Source: Heliocidaris tuberculata (taxonomy: Eukaryota > Echinodermata > Echinoidea > Camarodonta > Echinometridae). From it: a stretch of DNA of 64,000 nucleotides. The DNA lies in assembly GCA_025618425.1 (NCBI GenBank), contig CM046835.1:14891200-14955199 (forward strand), written 5' to 3'. Below the pieces are notes generated by a model. That model was given only the letters and a program-made list of their open reading frames with translations, had not been told where the DNA came from and made no database searches. Positions 36,201 through 44,770 of the stretch are shown here, in pieces. The number at the start of each line of letters is the position of its first letter. The first letter of the stretch is position 1. The position numbers and the translations under genes are program-made.

Positions 36201-39200
36201 CTATTTCCTGGACCAATTTCTAAAACAATAAACAACAGGTATTCATCGATACTTTGACGGAAATGAGTAGTCTATTGTTTGCCAAAATTTTTCTCGAGTT
36301 TGTCTTGAAATGAGGGTACGTAAGGAGGGTACGTGAGCAAAGGTTTCAATCCTGAGGGGGGTACCCCAACGTTTCTTAGAGTTAGGGCGCCTGTGTCAAA
36401 TGGTTGTCAACTTTTGTTGGCGCTGGGCTATTAGTAAAGAGCTGGGAATATGGCAATTTAAATAAAAATCTGTTTGGGTCAAAATAACGGTGAAAAGTGA
36501 AAAAAACATTAGTTACTTCTCAAATTGTTTTCCGGGGTGCCCCTCAGACCCCAACGACTGACTGTAAATTGACGCCCCCATAAATATGTGACTCAATTCC
36601 AGAAGAGTAACTAGGTCTATGATGCCAAGCAAGAAACAGTCAAGGTAATAATATATCCCTCAGAAGATTTGACAGTCAGACAAAAACAACTTTTTGATAG
36701 TGTATGACCGGAAACCAGGCACGGAAGGGAATATTTCGTTAAATCGCTTCTTCTAGTACTATGGCAGCAAAAAAGGCACCATAAAAATGTTAAGAAAATG
36801 GTATGATTAGAAGTACTGTCAGTTGTGGTATAAGTAATGGTGATAGAGTAGTAGTAGTTGTAGTAGTAAAATTAGTGGTGGTGGTGGTGGTGGTTGTGGT
36901 TGTGGTGATAATAGTCTTTACAATTTAACATTCTTGTTATTTCTACCGTCCGTCGTGAGTAAAGAATTCAGTTCAAATAATCACAATTTCCTGTCCATTC
37001 CCAGGCCAAGAATATAATAAGTGTCCCCATTTCAATTCACTTTTCCCGTTACTTTTTGTTCGTGTTACAAGAAAGGGTAAACATTGTCATTCCATGACCA
37101 GCTCTTCGTCGTTTTGGGAGCTTTCCCATTCAATTCAACTTTATAGGAACACCTGGTATTTTACTGCTAGGAAACCTATTTAGTAGAGAGTTCAGTTGGC
37201 ATGATAAATTGTGAGCAAAATTTGGCTAAGCTCCATGAAGGTGGAGTGACCTCTTTAAAGAGGGGTGGAGGCAATATATAGGCTTTGCACAGAGGATTAA
37301 AAGAAATAATACCTCAGAAGATTGTTGAAGGTTTTGTTTTTTGTTTTTTGTTTTTGTTTTTGTTTTTTTTTTTTTAGTAGTCCAAGATAGAATAAATTTA
37401 GCTTAGTTGCAGGACCGTATTGTAAAGACGGTTGAAGTTGTATATTTGTGATGAAATTTTTAAAAAGAATTAAAAAGAAATGTACACTTGAAAAAATAAG
37501 AAATAAAGTAAGGAGAAGGAAAGATTAAGGAAAGGGGAAAAGATGAAGAAATGGAAGAAAGTTAAACAAAAAAAAAAGGGAGTAGGAAAATGTTACACTT
37601 TGTGCGGCATGGTGATAGTATTATGCATCCATAAATTGAATTTCTGATATATTTTATGACTTACATCTCTCGCATCACCATGATGTCATCAGTATATTAA
37701 AGCAGACGCCACAAGTCTCCATTGCTTTATGAAATATACTTTAAAGCGGACAATATTATTTACTAGCCCTCTGCTATGCCCTCTTTCTGCCTCCTTCAAT
37801 CAGCAACGCCGTATTTTGACCGAACTTGATCACCACGAACCATTGCCTCTCTTCAGTTACACAATCAAGGTTAGGAATTCGTAACTCGTCTGCCTTGTAA
37901 CGCATGACATTATATGACACCCATTAAGTCATTTCTATATATATTATTAATGTTCTCTAATCTACATCATGTCTGTACATAAGGTCCATGCCAAGTATAT
38001 AGGATTGCATCTCATCCAAGACTCAAGTGTTACAATGATTGCAAACGTAGCTTACGAGTAGTTTGACGGTGCAGAGGATATCTGCCAGAACAATTTTGCA
38101 CTTAAATACTGATATTAATTTTAAACACAAGGGGGAAACAAAACGACAGGATGATTTACACATTACAATAAAATCGCTACCTTCTGTCCTTATAACCTTT
38201 CACCGTAACCGTTCATATCCGTAAATAAGTTTTACCTAGCTGGTCAGTGCCTTTTGTAGGTGAAATAACTATCATATCCGGCAACATAACTCGGGGAAGG
38301 TGGGGTAAAGTAACGCACCACTTCCTTTATCTCAAAAGACCAAAAACATTACACTCAAGAAGATGATATTATGCAGAAGACATTCCACACGATGACACCC
38401 ATGCAACAGCCGCTCGGGACAAACTGACAAAAGTTTGATGAACTTAGCTGAGTCAATGTGGAAAGAGAGCGATGGTTACGAAGTCTCAGGTTCAAGACTG
38501 ATATGTCAAGAAATGAAAATGAATCTTAGACGGGAGGTAGTAATGTTAGCAGCGTTGATAAGATCAGGGTAGTGTTGTTGGATCTGTTGCATATTTTCAA
38601 ATTCCTCGCTCTTTCTTTCATTATTTTCCCTCCATTTGAGTGGGGGCACATGCGACCCGTCAACACAATTTAAATTTCACTGTGTGTAGTTCTTAAAGTA
38701 ATGGTTTTAATCCTTACGAACAGATCGAATGTACCGTTTTAAAAGTGTACCAAACCTTCCTGTACTCTTATCAAGATTTTTATCTTGTTAATGAAACAGA
38801 AGTGTTATGGTTGAAGCGGATATGTTTATGAATTAACGGCTGTTTTCTGTCTGGTGCGTGACGGGTAACGAGTGCCAATTGGAGTTATTGTTTCCGCATT
38901 GCGTCTATATTGATGTGAGTTTCTTTTTCTCCAGTTCTTTCGTATGTGAAGAACTTTTCCGTTGACTTCTCCATCATGATTTTTTGACATCATTTCTGAT
39001 TTTTGAAAATATCAGAACTTGTTGACATTAAATCACCAACACCCTTTCCCCCCTCTCTGTATTTTCAACAGTTTGGACGTTGATTACTTGATTGAAACTG
39101 TATCCATGGTAACAAGGTCTAAGCACGAGCTGAGAAAGGCTACTCCGCTGTTTCAACAACGATATGTTCCCATACCTTTATGTTCCGACACATTTATGTT

Positions 39201-40119
39201 CCCACACACCTTGACCCCTACACATGTTCTCATGCCAGTATCTTCTGACGCCATTTTATTCTGACATCCCTCTGTTCAGTCACATTCATGTTCCAATACC
39301 CCTATGTTCTGATATTATTAGTCATTTATTAGTTCAGTCATCCCTACGTTCTGACACCAGTATGTTCCGACACCCCTAAGGGGTTCTGACAACCTATGTT
39401 CTGCAACCCGTATGTTTCGACAACCGTAACTTCTATCATGGAAACAGATGAAAACTAACAAATACCGCGCATGGCAGGGCTTAAAACAACTTACCCTGAT
39501 AGGACTACTAAGAAAGAAAGGTGAAATACTTTGGTCACATCAAAAGACATTAGAGTCTCTTGCAATATATGTTGGAAGGGAGAGGAGAAGGTATCAAACC
39601 AAGAGGGAAGCCGAGAACCAACTGGGAAGAGAACATTAAGACCTGGGGTGGAAATACACAGCAAGAGTGCACTAGAATGGCATAGAACAGAGATGTGTGG
39701 AAACATGTTGCAATCAACCTCCGAACCCGCAGAAGTTACCATGATAGATAGAACTTCTGACAACATATGTTCTGACATCCCTATGGTCCGATGTATATAT
39801 ATATGAGTCCTAATTTGGAACATTTTCATTCACGATCTCCTTGATTCTTGCTCACAAGATATTTTCCATCACTACTTACCGCATGTCGGTGCTGGTGCTG
39901 TCCATACTCCTAGAAGACAGGTCCGTGTCGTTGATCCGACCAGTCTCGTCCTTCCTGGGTCTTGACATGCGTGTGTGATGACTGTCCCAGCCGGGTAAGT
40001 CTTACCATTCTCTGTTATGTTGGCATTCTGATCAACCGTAATGAACTGGATCAAACCGGCCAGATTCGGTGGTCGCCGGCAGGGTCGAGTGTCCGAAGAG
40101 AGAGAGCTCGACGATAACC
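17788..40119 (-). CDS. Adhesion GPCR with Sushi, Ig-like, HYR, HormR, GAIN/GPS and 7TM (17 exons, 5' incomplete)
   Basis: Whole-gene entry; exons are listed separately. Seventeen minus-strand exons with GT-AG boundaries join with matching phases into about 1,266 residues ending at TGA (17788-17790). Approximate positions in the assembled fragment: Sushi 1-80, Ig-like 81-188, HYR repeats 189-269, 270-350, 351-430 and 431-514, hormone-receptor domain 515-575, GAIN 576-900 with GPS at 870-910, TM1 about 930-955, TM2-TM4 956-1060, TM5 1070-1095, TM6-TM7 1120-1180, tail to the end. By family knowledge this is a self-cleaving cell-surface receptor whose N-terminal part binds extracellular partners and whose seven-helix part signals through G proteins. 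The first exon is entered in phase 1, so at least one 5' exon with start and signal peptide is missing. The ligand is unknown. Confidence 0.88.
19063..19219 (-). CDS. Adhesion GPCR exon: ECL2 Cys, TM5 and ICL3
   Basis: 157 bases, phase 2 in and phase 0 out. It encodes the ECL2 Cys (YCFLMPGHV, partner of the ECL1 Cys), TM5 (YYGLLLPIGVILLHNIITF) and ICL3 to KTKREQ. Donor CAG|GTAAGA. Confidence 0.87.
19894..19960 (-). CDS. Adhesion GPCR exon: TM4 end and ECL2
   Basis: 67 bases, phase 1 in and phase 2 out. It encodes IPIIPVAIAVGLSTDSYRNKA. It is too short to stand out alone; phase and family alignment place it. Confidence 0.82.
20959..21221 (-). CDS. Adhesion GPCR exon: TM2, TM3, start of TM4
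   Basis: 263 bases, phase 2 in and phase 1 out. It encodes TM2 (ILIHLCFALLILYVVFICG), the ECL1 Cys (YACMAV), TM3 (LLHYLVLVTIMWMGVEA) and the start of TM4 (FVIKAALIAWG). Confidence 0.88.
22852..22976 (-). CDS. Adhesion GPCR exon: TM1
   Basis: 125 bases, phase 0 in and phase 2 out. It encodes DIHGQLDINQKEKFALDI and TM1 (ITRIGCFLSIAGLSFTILTF). Donor AA|GTAAGAC. Confidence 0.85.
23616..23774 (-). CDS. Adhesion GPCR exon: GPS motif and tethered agonist
   Basis: 159 bases, phase 0-0. It encodes the GPS: IECVFWDFGMNQ, GDWSNEGCQ, ICYCNHLTNFAVLV. All four Cys, both Trp and the cleavage triplet H-L-T are present, so autoproteolysis between L and T is expected. TNFAVLV would be the start of the tethered agonist. 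The exon ends right after this heptapeptide. Confidence 0.92.
25305..25580. mobile_element. Dispersed G-run repeat in intron
   Basis: It begins GTGGTGATTCCAGGATTTTT, followed by a poly-G run at 25334-25347 and GCAC. It ends with TACCTGGATACGCCAATGCA. Similar openings and G-runs occur at 27141-27152 and 50180-50190. Probably a non-autonomous element copy. Confidence 0.4.
25669..25946 (-). CDS. Adhesion GPCR exon: GAIN subdomain B
   Basis: 278 bases, phase 1 in and phase 0 out. It encodes AIPVSFVVFKDDTLFPSERL, then the beta-sandwich strands to VVIEFGAEE, including GPVLSASVAGG. It leads straight into the GPS exon. Confidence 0.85.
26238..26613 (-). CDS. Adhesion GPCR exon: GAIN subdomain A, part 2
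   Basis: 376 bases, phase 0 in and phase 1 out. It begins VSNAFVEIVDQVAES and continues to ASIQLPTEVFE. An acidic run of six Glu (DGEEEEEEDLL) forms a flexible insert. Donor GAAG|GTGGGG was chosen because it gives the phase needed by the next exon and the sequence LPTEVFE-VAFNGSAIPVSFVV typical of GAIN domains; a weaker C|GTTTGC 18 bases further on also fits the phase. Confidence 0.78.
26908..27205. mobile_element. Small element with 12-bp inverted termini
   Basis: TGACGCCTCGTG at 26908-26919 has its exact complement at 27194-27205. A G-run and the phrase CAGCCCCTCAGCCTCTCCGC lie inside. No target duplication is obvious. Confidence 0.5.
27375..27521 (-). CDS. Adhesion GPCR exon: GAIN subdomain A, part 1
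   Basis: 147 bases, phase 0-0. A helical segment, VKEVARYVEAVVVNQTEF and KFLSDTLQNMADVESPSKT, as expected of the alpha-helical GAIN subdomain A. Donor ACC|GTAAGT. Confidence 0.8.
27928..28052 (-). CDS. Adhesion GPCR exon: hormone-receptor domain, second half
   Basis: 125 bases, phase 1 in and phase 0 out. It encodes AIRYCEFDFTDIGLWQ and KIRTCGRDITPLDF, which complete the HormR pattern (R-x-C-x-G-x-W-x-C), then enters the GAIN linker. Donor AAG|GTATGC. Confidence 0.82.
29430..29543 (-). CDS. Adhesion GPCR exon: hormone-receptor domain, first half
   Basis: 114 bases, phase 1-1. It encodes ICPSEKTTVGGEIFTWPSTM and ESAERCPVNTAYG, which is the start of a HormR domain (C-P-x9-W-P-x-T, then C-P). 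Confidence 0.82.
29874..30125 (-). CDS. Adhesion GPCR exon: hyalin repeat (HYR) 4
   Basis: 252 bases, phase 1-1. Motifs: SEPPRFMNCPRNV, VRWEEPIADDNVG, PGTKFAVGDHRVSY, NDLAGNNVTCDFEVSI. Donor G|GTATGG. Confidence 0.88.
31168..31407 (-). CDS. Adhesion GPCR exon: hyalin repeat (HYR) 3
   Basis: 240 bases, phase 1-1. Motifs: REPPRLTCPENIVVDT, ASWTRPTATDNSG, YSVQDGSGNVANCTFSIHV. Confidence 0.88.
31733..31975 (-). CDS. Adhesion GPCR exon: hyalin repeat (HYR) 2
   Basis: 243 bases, phase 1-1. Typical HYR motifs: VEPPTIIGCSDD, VSWIDPIALDNSG, FTIVYTATDLAGNEATCSF. HYR domains have an Ig-like fold and mediate adhesion in hyalin and related proteins. Confidence 0.88.
32245..32569. mobile_element. GC-richer element with 15-bp inverted termini
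   Basis: GCGAGCTTTCGATTT at 32245-32259 has its exact complement at 32555-32569. The inside is CpG-rich (ACGTCGTC, CGAGGACGCG, GTCGTCC) in an AT-rich surrounding. It sits in the intron between HYR exons 1 and 2. Confidence 0.6.
32599..32841 (-). CDS. Adhesion GPCR exon: hyalin repeat (HYR) 1
   Basis: 243 bases, phase 1-1. It contains DPCPSDITVPTD, TTVTWDPP, EPGNRF and VEVCVFTVTVE. Both HYR Cys are present. The usual D-N and D-x-A-G-N segments are replaced (LANARGN, YNASDIFG), making this the most diverged of the four repeats. Confidence 0.82.
33225..33548 (-). CDS. Adhesion GPCR exon: Ig-like domain
   Basis: 324 bases, phase 1-1, acceptor TTTTCTTTTCAG and donor G|GTAAGA. It encodes about 107 residues with the Ig-type Cys pair (VEIVCIIDQG and SSDGGTFTCVDSS, the usual D-x-G-x-F-x-C pattern). 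The core Trp is not evident, so this is an atypical Ig fold. It joins in frame to the Sushi exon across a 6.3-kb intron. Confidence 0.8.
34307..35053. mobile_element. Foldback element, arms of about 213 bp
   Basis: The left arm 34307-34519 (opening AAAGGGCACATTCATGAG) is complementary to the right arm 34838-35053 (ending CTCATGAATGTGTCCCTTT) at nearly 90 percent by eye. A loop of about 318 bases separates them. The arms contain ATAAGAGAGTTATGAATTTT, resembling ATGAGAGAGTTATGGAAGTT in the foldback at 44771, so the two are probably related. Confidence 0.85.
35456..35528 (-). other. Exon-like 73-base segment, possible cassette exon
   Basis: Bounded by a fair acceptor (GATGTTTCAG) and donor (CTG|GTATGT). 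Entered in phase 1 it reads GCVRYLHGCGADLPPLINKL then LKSI. Its length is not a multiple of three, and joining it to the Ig-like exon would create TGA at the junction. Either it is not an exon or it is a truncating one. Confidence 0.2.
39159..39800. repeat. Interrupted minisatellite, unit about 16 bp
   Basis: Loose copies of TATGTTCYGACACCCC at 39159-39435, resuming at 39755-39795. The gap is filled by a retrotransposon fragment. Confidence 0.7.
39518..39735 (+). pseudogene. 3' end of a decayed non-LTR retrotransposon reverse transcriptase
   Basis: In one frame from 39518 the translation is KVKYFGHIKRH, a stop, SLLQYMLEGRGEG, PRGKPRTNWEENIKTWGG and QQECTRMA, then a second stop (39683) and NRDVWKHVAINL. 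The series FGH, L-E-G, R-G-K-P-R-T-x-W and the final W-x-x-x-V is the familiar C-terminal signature of many animal non-LTR reverse transcriptase proteins. Two in-frame stops and the small size show that it is dead. Confidence 0.75.
39880..40119 (-). CDS. Adhesion GPCR exon: Sushi/CCP domain
   Basis: 240 bases, phase 1 in and phase 1 out, acceptor AACAAACACAG and donor G|GTAAGTAG. It encodes one Sushi domain with its four Cys (PCRRPP, THACQDPG, RTCLLGVW, APTC), a Y-P-A-G segment and a Trp before the last Cys. A Ser-rich linker precedes it. This is the most N-terminal exon found for this receptor. Confidence 0.85.
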
Positions 40120-40321
40120 CTGTGTTTGTTTTAAAAGACACACAAATAGAAGAGAAGGAAAATGGTTTAGATTGAACATGTTGAATGGATATTAAAGTGC
40201 TCATTAAAAAAAAATTGGGAGTATTTATATATGATTATATAATCAATAACATGGACCAACGGCAGAGAATGAAATAGAGAGGGAGGGATGAAGGGAGAGC
40301 AATAGATGGGGTGGAAACGAT

Positions 40322-40331
40322 AGAGAGAGAG

Positions 40332-40376
<45 letters not shown>
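40322..40376. repeat. (GA)n microsatellite
   Basis: GA units with a short TATATA interruption. Confidence 0.88.
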
Positions 40377-40377
<1 letters not shown>

Positions 40378-41226
40378 GGGAGAAAGAGAATAGGAAATGA
40401 TATAGATTTTAGAACGAGAAGCATATGATGCAAATTAAAGACGTATTTGTGTAGTTATATTCCTGCACCAATTATTCAAAATACAGTATGGCGAAGTAAC
40501 TCCTTGATCCAGCGAACTTACAATACCGTTGAAAATAATCCTATTATCATACAAATCTGCTTCTGAAAGCATCCCAAACTAGCTCGTCATTTCTGCAGGA
40601 CATATACGCCTACTCATTATCTAAATCTCTATCTTGTTTCAGATCAAGAACTTCCTCGTCCTTCGCCATTCATTTGTATAGATGTCAGTTTGAAACTAAC
40701 TTCTTTTTTTTTCATTTTCTCTTAGTAATTAATCTAAGTTGAGACAAACAATTTGGTTCGCTGCCTGTGTGTAAATGAAAAAGTGGCAAAATAGCAGTCT
40801 GATAAACATCAGATACTTGAAATATTTATTTGTTTTACGTCACATTCTGTAGGTGTATGACAGCTTTATAAAAAAAGCTTTATAAAGAAAATAAAAGTGT
40901 TATGCGTGTAGGCCTAAAACATACGTAAATATAAGGGTTGATGAATGACATTTGAAACTCGTATTTTTAAAGTTCATTTTCTACTTCCTGAAAACAAAAA
41001 GATGTGACACATATCTGATTTACACATGAAGACAGGCATTCCTATTCATATTCAGAGTTTTTTGTCATGCACAGAAGTAAGAATACATTTGGTATTAAGA
41101 TATACCCTGGCTGTTTCTTTTTTTTTTTAATGATAAAAAAGAGCTTTTGAATTTCATATTATCTTTATTTAGGAAACATTTTGAATATTATTATTTCGAG
41201 ATGTCGAAGATATGGTATGCCTAGAG

Positions 41227-41340
41227 ATGAGAGAGAGAGAGAGTGTGTGTGTGTGTATGGGTGTGTGTGCGTGCGCGCGCGTGGGTGTGTGTGTGTGTGT
41301 GTATGTGTGTGCTTGAAGGAGGGGCGGGGGGGGGGGGGAG
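41227..41340. repeat. Compound (GA)n (GT)n G-run tract
   Basis: GAGAGA, then GTGTGT with GCGCGC inside, then a poly-G run near 41324-41338. Confidence 0.88.
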
Positions 41341-42023
41341 GGCTGGTGCAGGGAGGCCAGTACATTGTATATGTAGTAATATCATATATATTATTTCCCC
41401 TTCTAATGGGGGCTATTTTATGGAAAGAGTTGATACAATGCTTTCTTTTACCGTTTTGAATTTCAGTTATTAGTTTATAGAATATTTTACATGAAAATAT
41501 GCTTTATTTGTGATACACATTCATTGAAAGGTTGATTTATGATTCATTGTTGAGTGAAAGATCATTGAAAAAATGTATTTGTGTGTTTGTGTGTGTGAGA
41601 GAGAGACAGAGACAGAGACAGAGACAGATAGAGAGAAATAGAGAAAGAAAGAACAAAGAGAAAACTCTGGCTCAGCAATTGTGCTAGAACTGACAGCCTC
41701 TTTGCAAATGCAACAAAATAAAACGATTCTGTGAAAGGGATTACATCCAGATTAAGCTTGAATAAATTCGGATTATGACTCTATACATATAATAAAGTTT
41801 CTTCCCTTTGTCAAACTTTATCTTCTTGGCTGTAGATCAAATTACTCACAAAAAGAAACCCTGCTTTTAGTTTTACAAGGAAACTACACTAAATATAGCA
41901 CACATTAATAATAAATTCGACCTGATATAGGCCATATGTGTCTAATTTTTAATTAAGCCCGAAAACAAAACAAATTAAAAGAAGTTTCCTCAGAACAACG
42001 TTAAATCTTTCATAATTTAATAC

Positions 42024-42201
42024 CTATTTTGCATTAATCATCAGTTTTCTATTGTGGGTACCATCATATATTCTGGAGTTATCTCGAAGAACATCAGCTT
42101 GTGGTTTTGCCGCCGCCTTCTTTCGGGCATATCGAAAGTAAATCAGCTCAAACAAGATTGTAACTTTTGTTGATAAAGCTGAGGCTACAAATATTGCCTT
42201 C
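42024..42201 (-). CDS. Unrecognised membrane protein, last exon
   Basis: 178 bases entered in phase 2 through acceptor TTTATTGCAG, with 58 codons and then TAG at 42026-42024. It encodes a probable transmembrane helix (AIFVASALSTKVTILFELIY) followed by FRYARKKAAAKPQ and a hydrophilic tail ending RKLMINAK. The basic run after the helix suggests that the tail is cytoplasmic. The family was not recognised. The helix-then-tail layout vaguely recalls the last helix of multi-span channel proteins, but this is not an assignment. Confidence 0.5.
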
Positions 42202-42672
42202 CTGCAATAAACAGAAAATCTATGCGGAATAATTTAAGATTCATTTTCCCTTCTAACGCCTACCGATTTATTTTGTTTAAACAGTGTAACTAGCTTGTAG
42301 TTGATGGTGTATGCTAGGGTTCAGTCTAGTTTCGATACAGCCATAATTATAATTATAAGATTCTCATATCGTCAGATAAAATGCATCCTTGAGGTTGTCT
42401 GGTGCCCAGTGCCAGAATGTTCGACATCTGCTACCTTTTTTTTTCCTCACAATTTGCGGGGCCTTCTTTTTTCGGAAGGGGATGGCGATTAATAACTTTT
42501 TGCGCTATTCATAATATCAAGGGAACGGCGATTACCACACAAAATTATAGTGCAAAATGTTGTCAATGAAAATATGACCCATAAAATTCAGAGAACCTAC
42601 TGTAATTTAAGTTTTATCAACATAAATAAATGTAGATATAATTTGACAATTACTTCAGCAATTACAACTTAC

Positions 42673-42777
42673 GTTGTGTGCTCCTTACTATTGTCGTTCG
42701 GGTCCTGCTTATTATTCGTCTGGAGGAGGTAATGGTAGTCCGGGAGATACTGGCCGTGGCACTCTGTGATGTTACTC
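42673..42777 (-). CDS. Unrecognised membrane protein, penultimate exon
   Basis: 105 bases, acceptor TGTCTCGCAG and donor ACAAC|GTAAGT, phase 2 in and phase 2 out. It encodes NITECHGQYLPDYHYLLQTN followed by KQDPNDNSKEHT. Its out-phase matches the last exon exactly (AC + G gives Thr). It contains a glycosylation sequon (N-I-T) and one Cys, consistent with an extracellular segment before the helix. The 5' exons were not found. Confidence 0.5.
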
Positions 42778-43280
42778 CTGCGAGACAGAGGAAGAAAATA
42801 AAATTTTAAGAACATTAACCTTTCATTTCATTTGTTCTTTATTCGCTTTAAAAAGCACATATAAAAATACAGAAATATATAAATATATGCATTTATACAA
42901 AGAAACACAAACAACAACCAGAATCTATACAGTCTTCTACATAAAGGCATATTCACAGCACTATGTATTATTCAAAAAACAAAACAAAACGAGACAAACA
43001 AAAACAAAAACAAAAAAAATCATGTAATTGGATATGGCATTAAAAAACCTTTGTAGATTGGCGTATGATTTTACCCTTGGCAAGCCATCCTGATTAACAG
43101 ATTAAGCCATTCATTTGTTGATGCATTTATTTGTCAAGATCGTGATAGTGAATCGACTTAACGACACATGCTGCGGGGACACACGCATTAATTTCGTACA
43201 CCTACCGAATATTAAATTTTAACCCTGTACCGAACACTTGAACCTTTTACCAAACCTAAAACCCTATTGAAACCCTAAGG
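42778..43280. other. Intergenic or intronic, nothing recognised
   Basis: AT-rich, with an A-rich (AAAAC)n run near 42977-43017. No coding sequence seen. Confidence 0.5.
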
Positions 43281-43983
43281 TCCGAATTCACAAAGGAGGT
43301 TTAAACCATGGGTAAGGTTTAAAGGGAGTACCCAATGCTGAAACAATGTTAGTTCATTTAAAAGATCATGATTTTATTAGAAGAAAATCATCTGCCTTAA
43401 ATTTTTTTTAAAATTCGTGTTGCCAGAAAATCCCCGAAATATGGTAAGATTTCAGGATATTTTGGCCCCTCAGCTGTGTCCCAATTTCAGCTAGGTAACC
43501 ACAATGACGTCAAAGTGGTTACCCAGGTTCGCGTATTGCAGATGTGTTGCGCGCTAGACTGTACAAAATGCATTTTACACCTTGCGCGCATTTTGCTATA
43601 ATTGCGCGACAAGGTAACCACTTTGACGTCATTGTGGTTACCTAGCTGAAATTGGGACACAGCTGAGGGGCCAAAATATCCTGAAATCTTACCATATTTC
43701 GGGGATTTTCTGGCAACACGAATTTTAAAAAAAATTTAAGGCAGATGATTTTCTTCTAATAAAATCATGATCTTTTAAATGAACTAACATTGTTTCAGCA
43801 TTGGGTACCCCCTTTAAACCTCCGTAAGCGTACTAAAAATAAGCGTAAATAAGCGCGCACTGCCCATGCGTGCGCTCAAAGAAAATATATGATTGGATCG
43901 GATTCAGTGCGCACTTACGCTTAAAAACCCCAGGAGGGGGTTTAAACCATGGTTTAAACTAAACCTCCTTTGTGAATTCGGGC
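43281..43983. mobile_element. Foldback nested in an inverted-terminus element
   Basis: Outer termini GGTCCGAATTCACAAAGGAG (left) and its near-complement ending GTGAATTCGGGCC (right). Inside, arms of about 211 bases (43313-43523 and 43613-43823) are almost perfectly complementary around an 89-base loop. Each arm ends with a 30-base near-palindrome around TGACGTCA. No reading frame of note. Confidence 0.88.
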
Positions 43984-44088
43984 CTAACCCTTTATCTTTG
44001 ACGAAACAAAACCCCGAGCAGTATTGTCGCCGAAGCATATGCCGTAGCACCAGTGAATTCAGAACCGTACATAGACCTCAAAAAACAT

Positions 44089-44424
44089 AATTACACTGTA
44101 AAAAAAATTTGCCGTGTTTTCACGAGAAGTTTCCAGGCAGTCAGGATGCCGGGAATGCCCGTTTTTCCACAGTTTTTTTTTTTTTTTTTAAACCGGAAAT
44201 CAGCATATATTTACAATCGCCCGACATAAAATGACAGTGTTTTTCCTGTTAAACAACAGCAAGTTTGTTGGGCGGTTGTAAATATATGCTGATTTCCGGT
44301 AAACCAACAAACTTGCTGTTGTTTTACAGGGAAAAGACTGTAAAATTGAAATAACGGCAATAACTTGTAATTTCAAGGGCCAAAAAACCTGTAGTTTTAC
44401 AGTTATTTTTTTATACAGTGTAGG
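44089..44424. mobile_element. MITE-like foldback with ACACTGTA termini
   Basis: Termini ACACTGTAAAAAAAA and TTTTTTTATACAGTGT. An inner inverted pair (ACCGGAAATCAGCATATATT and its complement, plus the CAACAAACTTGCTG pairing) fills the centre. Confidence 0.8.
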
Positions 44425-44770
44425 TTTAGAATGGGAATGCAAAATTGAAATTCCATTTCCGATGGCAAGAATAAGTTTAGAAGGTCAAGAATATGAATAA
44501 CGAATACAAAGTAGCAAACAGCCAGGACTTTCAAGACCGGAGAAGAAAAAGAAGGAAAAAAAAAACTTGAATATCAAAGAAGAGGAGTAAAAGACGAATA
44601 TTAAAAAGACAGAGGAAAAGTGAATGATTGAATGAAAAACGAGGAGAAAGAAATACTTCGAAAGCCCTAGGCATCGACTTTTGTCATATTCGAACATTAC
44701 AATGACATGATACGTAATCCGAAAATGTTTTCTATAAGCAATACAGAGAATATATTGGACTCGCCCTTAA

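Larger units (their letters stand above)
33549..39879 (-). other. 6.3-kb intron between Sushi and Ig-like exons
   Basis: It holds the foldback at 34307-35053, an exon-like 73-base segment at 35456-35528, a (GTG)n tract near 36868-36905, T-rich runs near 37338-37376, an interrupted minisatellite from 39159 and a retrotransposon fragment at 39518-39735. No other coding sequence recognised. Confidence 0.65.
40120..42023. other. Region upstream of the Sushi exon, no exon identified
   Basis: The missing 5' exon(s) of the adhesion GPCR may lie here, but no Met plus signal peptide plus phase 1 donor was found. It contains (GA)n at 40322-40375 and (GA)/(GT)/G-run tracts at 41227-41340. Confidence 0.5.

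Noticed and set aside
40167..40433. Minus-strand frame starting MHHMLLVLKSISFPILFL, considered as the missing signal-peptide exon of the adhesion GPCR
   Set aside because: Hydrophobic start is attractive, but it runs straight into a (GA)n tract and has no convincing phase 1 donor.
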